Source: Terriglobus aquaticus (GTDB taxonomy: Bacteria; Acidobacteriota; Terriglobia; Terriglobales; Acidobacteriaceae). From it: a stretch of 64,000 nucleotides of DNA. A model generated the notes under the pieces. It was not told where the DNA came from and searched no databases. It saw only the letters and a list, made by a program, of their open reading frames with translations. This document shows positions 60,965-64,000 of the stretch, in pieces. The position numbers and the translations under genes were made by a program. The stretch is taken from assembly GCF_025685415.1 (NCBI RefSeq), contig NZ_JAGSYB010000001.1:1302001-1366000 (forward strand). Direction: 5' to 3'. Numbering within the stretch: the stretch's first letter is position 1; each line of letters begins with the position of its first letter.

Positions 60965-62599
60965 TTGGAGGCGCTGGCTCCCAATACCGCCTCCACCCGG
61001 CAACGGACGTACGCAACGATCGCCTGTTTTCTGACAGCGATTGTCGTTGAGAAGCTGACCTTATTGCATTTGCCCCCCGACTGGATGTTGGGCGCGGTGC
61101 AGCGATTTGGAGGAGCGCCAGCAGCCTTTGGCCTGGCGCTTCTGCTTTTTGGCTGGCGTCGGCTCGTGCGCTTCCGGTTGCCAGCGCATTTGAACCGTCC
61201 TGCTCTGCTCACCCACATCGGCCTGCTCGTACTAATGCTGGCACTTCGGCCCGTTTATGCCAGGGTCGCAGCCGCGCATAGCTTGGCGGACCCGCCGCTC
61301 TTCTGGCTGGCAACGCTCTGGACAGCGCTGATCCCGCTGCTCGTTCTAACGCTCCTTCTCGTTTTCGTTCCGTGGCACACCCTGCTGTCACTAGCCCGAT
61401 CTCTCGGTTTAGCTTGGCTTTACGCGCTCGGCGTTACGCTTGCGATCTCGCTGCTGCGGATGATGGGAACGCTGGCGTGGACCACGTCGTCGGACGGGTT
61501 CGTCGGATGGGTGCAGCAGGCGTGCTTTGAACAGACCCGGGCTCTGCTGAGGCACTTCTACACCACCGTCGTGAGCAACCCGGAGAAGCACCTCCTCGGC
61601 ACCGAACGGTTTCAAATCCAGGTTTCCTGGCTCTGTTCCGGCGTAGAAGGCCTGGTGCTGGTCGCCTTGCTCATCCCGCTCTGGGTCGTCTTCTTCCGGC
61701 GAGAACTAAATGTCCGCCGTGCCCAGCTCGTTGCTCCAGTGGCACTGCTGCTCACGTGGTTCGCAAACATTGTGCGACTCGCGATTCTGATTGCAATTGG
61801 AGATCATGGCCACCCGCTGCTGGCCGACATTGGATTCCATGCTCAGGCTGGTTGGGTCAGCCTGAATCTGATCACCCTGGGCTGCCTGCTTCTGGTTCAG
61901 CGACACCCGTGGTTCCGCCAAGACGGAGTTCCGGAGGCGGGCAGGCGGGTGTCGGAAGCCGTGAACTACCCCGTCGTTTACCTCCTTCCCTTCACTCTCA
62001 TTCTTGGCACGTCCCTCATCACGCAAGCCCTGTCGGCAGGCTTTGAGGCCTTCTATGTCGTGCGGCTGGTGGTCGCGTTGGCGGCGCTCTGGATTCTGCG
62101 CTCGCACTACCTCCAGATGGACTGGAGGTTCAGCAGCCTCTCCATTTTGGCGGGGGTTGCGGTCGGAGTGATCTGGCTTGCAATCCGACTCAAGTTCAAG
62201 GTCGTCACACCTGGCGTTTTGATCACGACGAACGCCCTCACAGTCATGTCTCGACCGCTGCGGCTTGCGTGGATCGCGACGCGCGTTGCCGCAGCGACGA
62301 TCACGGTACCGATAGCCGAGGAACTCGCGTTCCGCGGCTTTGCGGCCCGTCGTGTGATGCGAGTCGACTTCGAGCATCAGCCGTATCGTGGCATGAACTG
62401 GGTTTCATTGCTGGTCAGTTCCGTCGCATTTGGAGCGATGCACGGTCGCATGTGGCCGGCCGGTGCCGTCACCGGAGCGTTGTTTTGGTGGCTGGCCAAG
62501 AGCAAGAACCGGATCGGCGATGCAGTCGCAGCCCACGCGGTGGCGAACGCGCTGATTGCCGTCGTGGCGGTTCATCTGCACGACTACTCCTTGTGGTGA
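60965..62599 (+). CDS. Exosortase E fused to CPBP intramembrane protease
   Basis: 544 aa with about 14 TM segments. Exosortase half: Cys224 in SWLCSGVEGL, Arg271 in WFANIVRLAIL, His292 in IGFHAQAGW, the Cys-Arg-His set. CPBP (CAAX-protease-like) half: Glu452-Glu453 in IAEELAFRGFAARRV and His493 in FGAMHGRMWP, the glutamyl-His metal site. This is the known XrtE/VPEID-CTERM arrangement, which sorts and anchors or releases tailed proteins. TTG 60965 is the start; no good Shine-Dalgarno is visible, so coupling to the small gene upstream is possible. Confidence 0.85.
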   Translation: MEALAPNTASTRQRTYATIACFLTAIVVEKLTLLHLPPDWMLGAVQRFGGAPAAFGLALLLFGWRRLVRFRLPAHLNRPALLTHIGLLVLMLALRPVYARVAAAHSLADPPLFWLATLWTALIPLLVLTLLLVFVPWHTLLSLARSLGLAWLYALGVTLAISLLRMMGTLAWTTSSDGFVGWVQQACFEQTRALLRHFYTTVVSNPEKHLLGTERFQIQVSWLCSGVEGLVLVALLIPLWVVFFRRELNVRRAQLVAPVALLLTWFANIVRLAILIAIGDHGHPLLADIGFHAQAGWVSLNLITLGCLLLVQRHPWFRQDGVPEAGRRVSEAVNYPVVYLLPFTLILGTSLITQALSAGFEAFYVVRLVVALAALWILRSHYLQMDWRFSSLSILAGVAVGVIWLAIRLKFKVVTPGVLITTNALTVMSRPLRLAWIATRVAAATITVPIAEELAFRGFAARRVMRVDFEHQPYRGMNWVSLLVSSVAFGAMHGRMWPAGAVTGALFWWLAKSKNRIGDAVAAHAVANALIAVVAVHLHDYSLW

Positions 62600-62821
62600 C
62601 GGGAAGTCGACTTCGAGCAAGTTGCATTGAAGGCCCACCATCTCTTCGGAAGGGCTGTTCCCAAGACGCCTTCCTGCTGGTGGCAGCCCGCGTTGTGGTG
62701 CCCAGGAGCCAAAGCGCGGGGTTTCCCTAGCTCTCACAGGTGCTAGGGATCGGTATCGTCAAGCGCGTATGTACAGCCGAAATGTATGTCCGACTCCAAT
62801 AAGCGCTGACTGGAACCGTCT

Positions 62822-63508
62822 GTGACTAACAACTGCCTCCTGGATGGATTACCCGAACCGGTGCGGGCTAACCTGCTCTCGCAAATGGAGACCATCCCTT
62901 TGCCGGTGCCGAGCAGCATCTTTGTCCCGGATCAAGAGCCGCGGTTTGTCCACTTTCTCACCTCGGGTTTGGCCTCGGTTGTCACGACGATGGAAGGCGG
63001 TGAAAGCGTTGAGGTCGGACTCACCGGACGGGAAGGTTTTCCGGAACGGGTGCACCTGCTGGGTCCACAGCGAGGGAATACACGGTGTTTTGTTCAGATG
63101 GCGGGCGAAGCTCTGCGCATGCAGTTCCGCGCTTTTCAGGAGTATTTCCTGACATGTCCGCCTCTGATGCACTCGGTACACCAATTCGTGCAACACGATT
63201 CGCTGGTGTTGGCACAGTTGAGCGCGTGCAATCGGCTGCACGAGGTAGAAGCGCGGCTAGCGCGATGGCTGCTGATGGCGCAGGATCGCGTTGCTTCAAG
63301 GGATCTGCCGCTCACCCAGGAGTTTCTGGGCCAGATGCTTGGAACCCGCAGGTCGACAGTGAATCTGGCGGCAGGCAGCCTGCAACGGGCGGGAGTCATT
63401 ACATTCACGCGCGGACGCGTCCGCATTGAGGACCGGGAGGCACTGGAGGGCATGGCATGTGAGTGCTATCCGATCGTCGCGGAGTTGTTTCGGTCCCTGT
63501 ACCGCTGA
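62822..63508 (+). CDS. Crp/Fnr-family transcription regulator
   Basis: 228 aa. N-terminal cNMP-binding-like beta barrel (about 15-120: LPVPSSIFVPDQEPRFVHFL, VEVGLTGREGFPERVHLLG), long dimer helix (LAQLSACNRLHEVEARLARW) and C-terminal winged helix (LPLTQEFLGQMLGTRRSTVN, GVITFTRGRVRIEDREALE). No Fe-S Cys cluster of FNR is seen. GTG start. Located after the exosortase pair on the same strand but 220 bp apart. Confidence 0.9.
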   Translation: MTNNCLLDGLPEPVRANLLSQMETIPLPVPSSIFVPDQEPRFVHFLTSGLASVVTTMEGGESVEVGLTGREGFPERVHLLGPQRGNTRCFVQMAGEALRMQFRAFQEYFLTCPPLMHSVHQFVQHDSLVLAQLSACNRLHEVEARLARWLLMAQDRVASRDLPLTQEFLGQMLGTRRSTVNLAAGSLQRAGVITFTRGRVRIEDREALEGMACECYPIVAELFRSLYR

Positions 63509-63570
63509 GTGTCAAGCGCTGCGGACTGCAACTGCGCAAGCATCTTGAGCATTGCTTCTAAACGCCCAAC

Positions 63571-64000
63571 CTAGAGCTCCGACTCAGGAATTACTTGGAC
63601 GGTCGGATAGCGATCCAATGGAAGGTTGAGCGAAGGCGGGCGATAAGAAGGCAATCGCTGGTATCGCAACAGCGTAGTGTTCGACAACGCTGCGCATGCA
63701 GGCACGGTTCGGTGAACAGGCAAGCCCCACGGGATCAGCGACCAGGCATCATGCATGGGGCCAAGCGGCTGGAACGGCATGGGTGCATAGCACTGCTGTA
63801 CCAGAGCTTCGTCGAACGTGAGTCCACATTCCTCTGCCTTGTCGATCATCCAGCGGAGCGTGATGTTCGCCAGTTGAGGTTCTTTTTCTCCGCCGCCCAC
63901 GTCGGTGTGAACGCCTGGAAACCAGATCTGTGTCACTTGCCCGTCGTTTTCTCGAGGACTGCCGTCAGGGTTCGTCCAGAGCGTGGGCTGGAAGGCTGCA
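63571..64000 (-). CDS. DUF2235 hydrolase, partial (runs off the window)
   Basis: C-terminal part only; the frame stays open to the right edge (LWTNPDGSPRENDGQVTQIW). The signature FPGVHTDVGGGEKEPQ of DUF2235 (alpha/beta-hydrolase, T6SS Tle1-like phospholipase) is followed by ITLRWMIDKAEECGLTFDEA. The catalytic Ser would be outside the window. Could be a lipase effector or a housekeeping hydrolase. Confidence 0.8.
   Translation of the reverse strand, partial: AAFQPTLWTNPDGSPRENDGQVTQIWFPGVHTDVGGGEKEPQLANITLRWMIDKAEECGLTFDEALVQQCYAPMPFQPLGPMHDAWSLIPWGLPVHRTVPACAALSNTTLLRYQRLPSYRPPSLNLPLDRYPTVQVIPESEL

Overview
The window reads as chromosomal DNA of an Acidobacteriota member, most likely of the Terriglobus/Granulicella/Edaphobacter type. 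The evidence is GC-rich coding sequence, exosortase-type sorting signals, an HldE/GT9 heptose locus, an S53 peptidase, an S/T/A-rich linker in DNA polymerase I, and copies of a short ATCCTGAGCGAAGCGAAGGA-like repeat. This placement is inferred from gene content, since there is no rRNA in the window.

Layout. 0.97-10.1 kb: an OmpR/CusR-type two-component system divergent from a secreted protein, a DUF190 protein and a TolC/HlyD/RND efflux operon. 10.1-12.66 kb: decayed DNA with one small intact gene, a frameshifted PEP-CTERM protein, another coding remnant and a broken excisionase-like gene. 12.66-28.30 kb: a 15.6-kb integrative element bounded by 49-bp direct repeats, with an intact tRNA-Lys(UUU) at the right end and a tyrosine recombinase at the left. 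It carries an HK97-type portal, prohead protease and major capsid protein but no recognisable terminase or tail. Also on board are an excisionase-like protein, a sigma-like regulator, three tandem paralogous small proteins, a long hairpin-rich noncoding stretch, repeated palindromes, and secreted or membrane cargo (SGNH hydrolase with two CBM5/12-like repeats, trypsin-like protease).

28.4-35.3 kb: an LPS-heptose cluster (ATP-grasp, HldE, GT9 transferase) divergent from DUF4254, a TPR-like protein, a YvcK/CofD-like factor and a GNAT enzyme. 35.3-45.6 kb: M16 protease, type IV pilin, LolA-like carrier, an eight-EF-hand protein, an ApbE-DUF2271 fusion, rifampin ADP-ribosyltransferase (arr), PepSY membrane protein, PPOX-fold protein, lone GvpL/F, pgsA and a GH43-like enzyme. 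45.6-57 kb: glutamate dehydrogenase, a four-PAS sensor kinase, DUF374 acyltransferase, queA, S53 peptidase and polA. 57-64 kb: an 'ERPW' membrane protein, a NucS-like PD-(D/E)XK protein, a pseudogene, a two-gene exosortase E/VPEID-CTERM-type system, a Crp/Fnr regulator, and a DUF2235 hydrolase cut by the window edge.

The most unusual parts are the capsid-bearing but terminase-less element with its structured noncoding region and shared operators; the minimal exosortase E/protease plus single-substrate pair; and two places where a dispersed repeat has become coding sequence (the signal peptide and apparent CTG start of the LolA-like gene, and an in-frame insert in polA). All functional statements come from reading motifs; no database search was possible.
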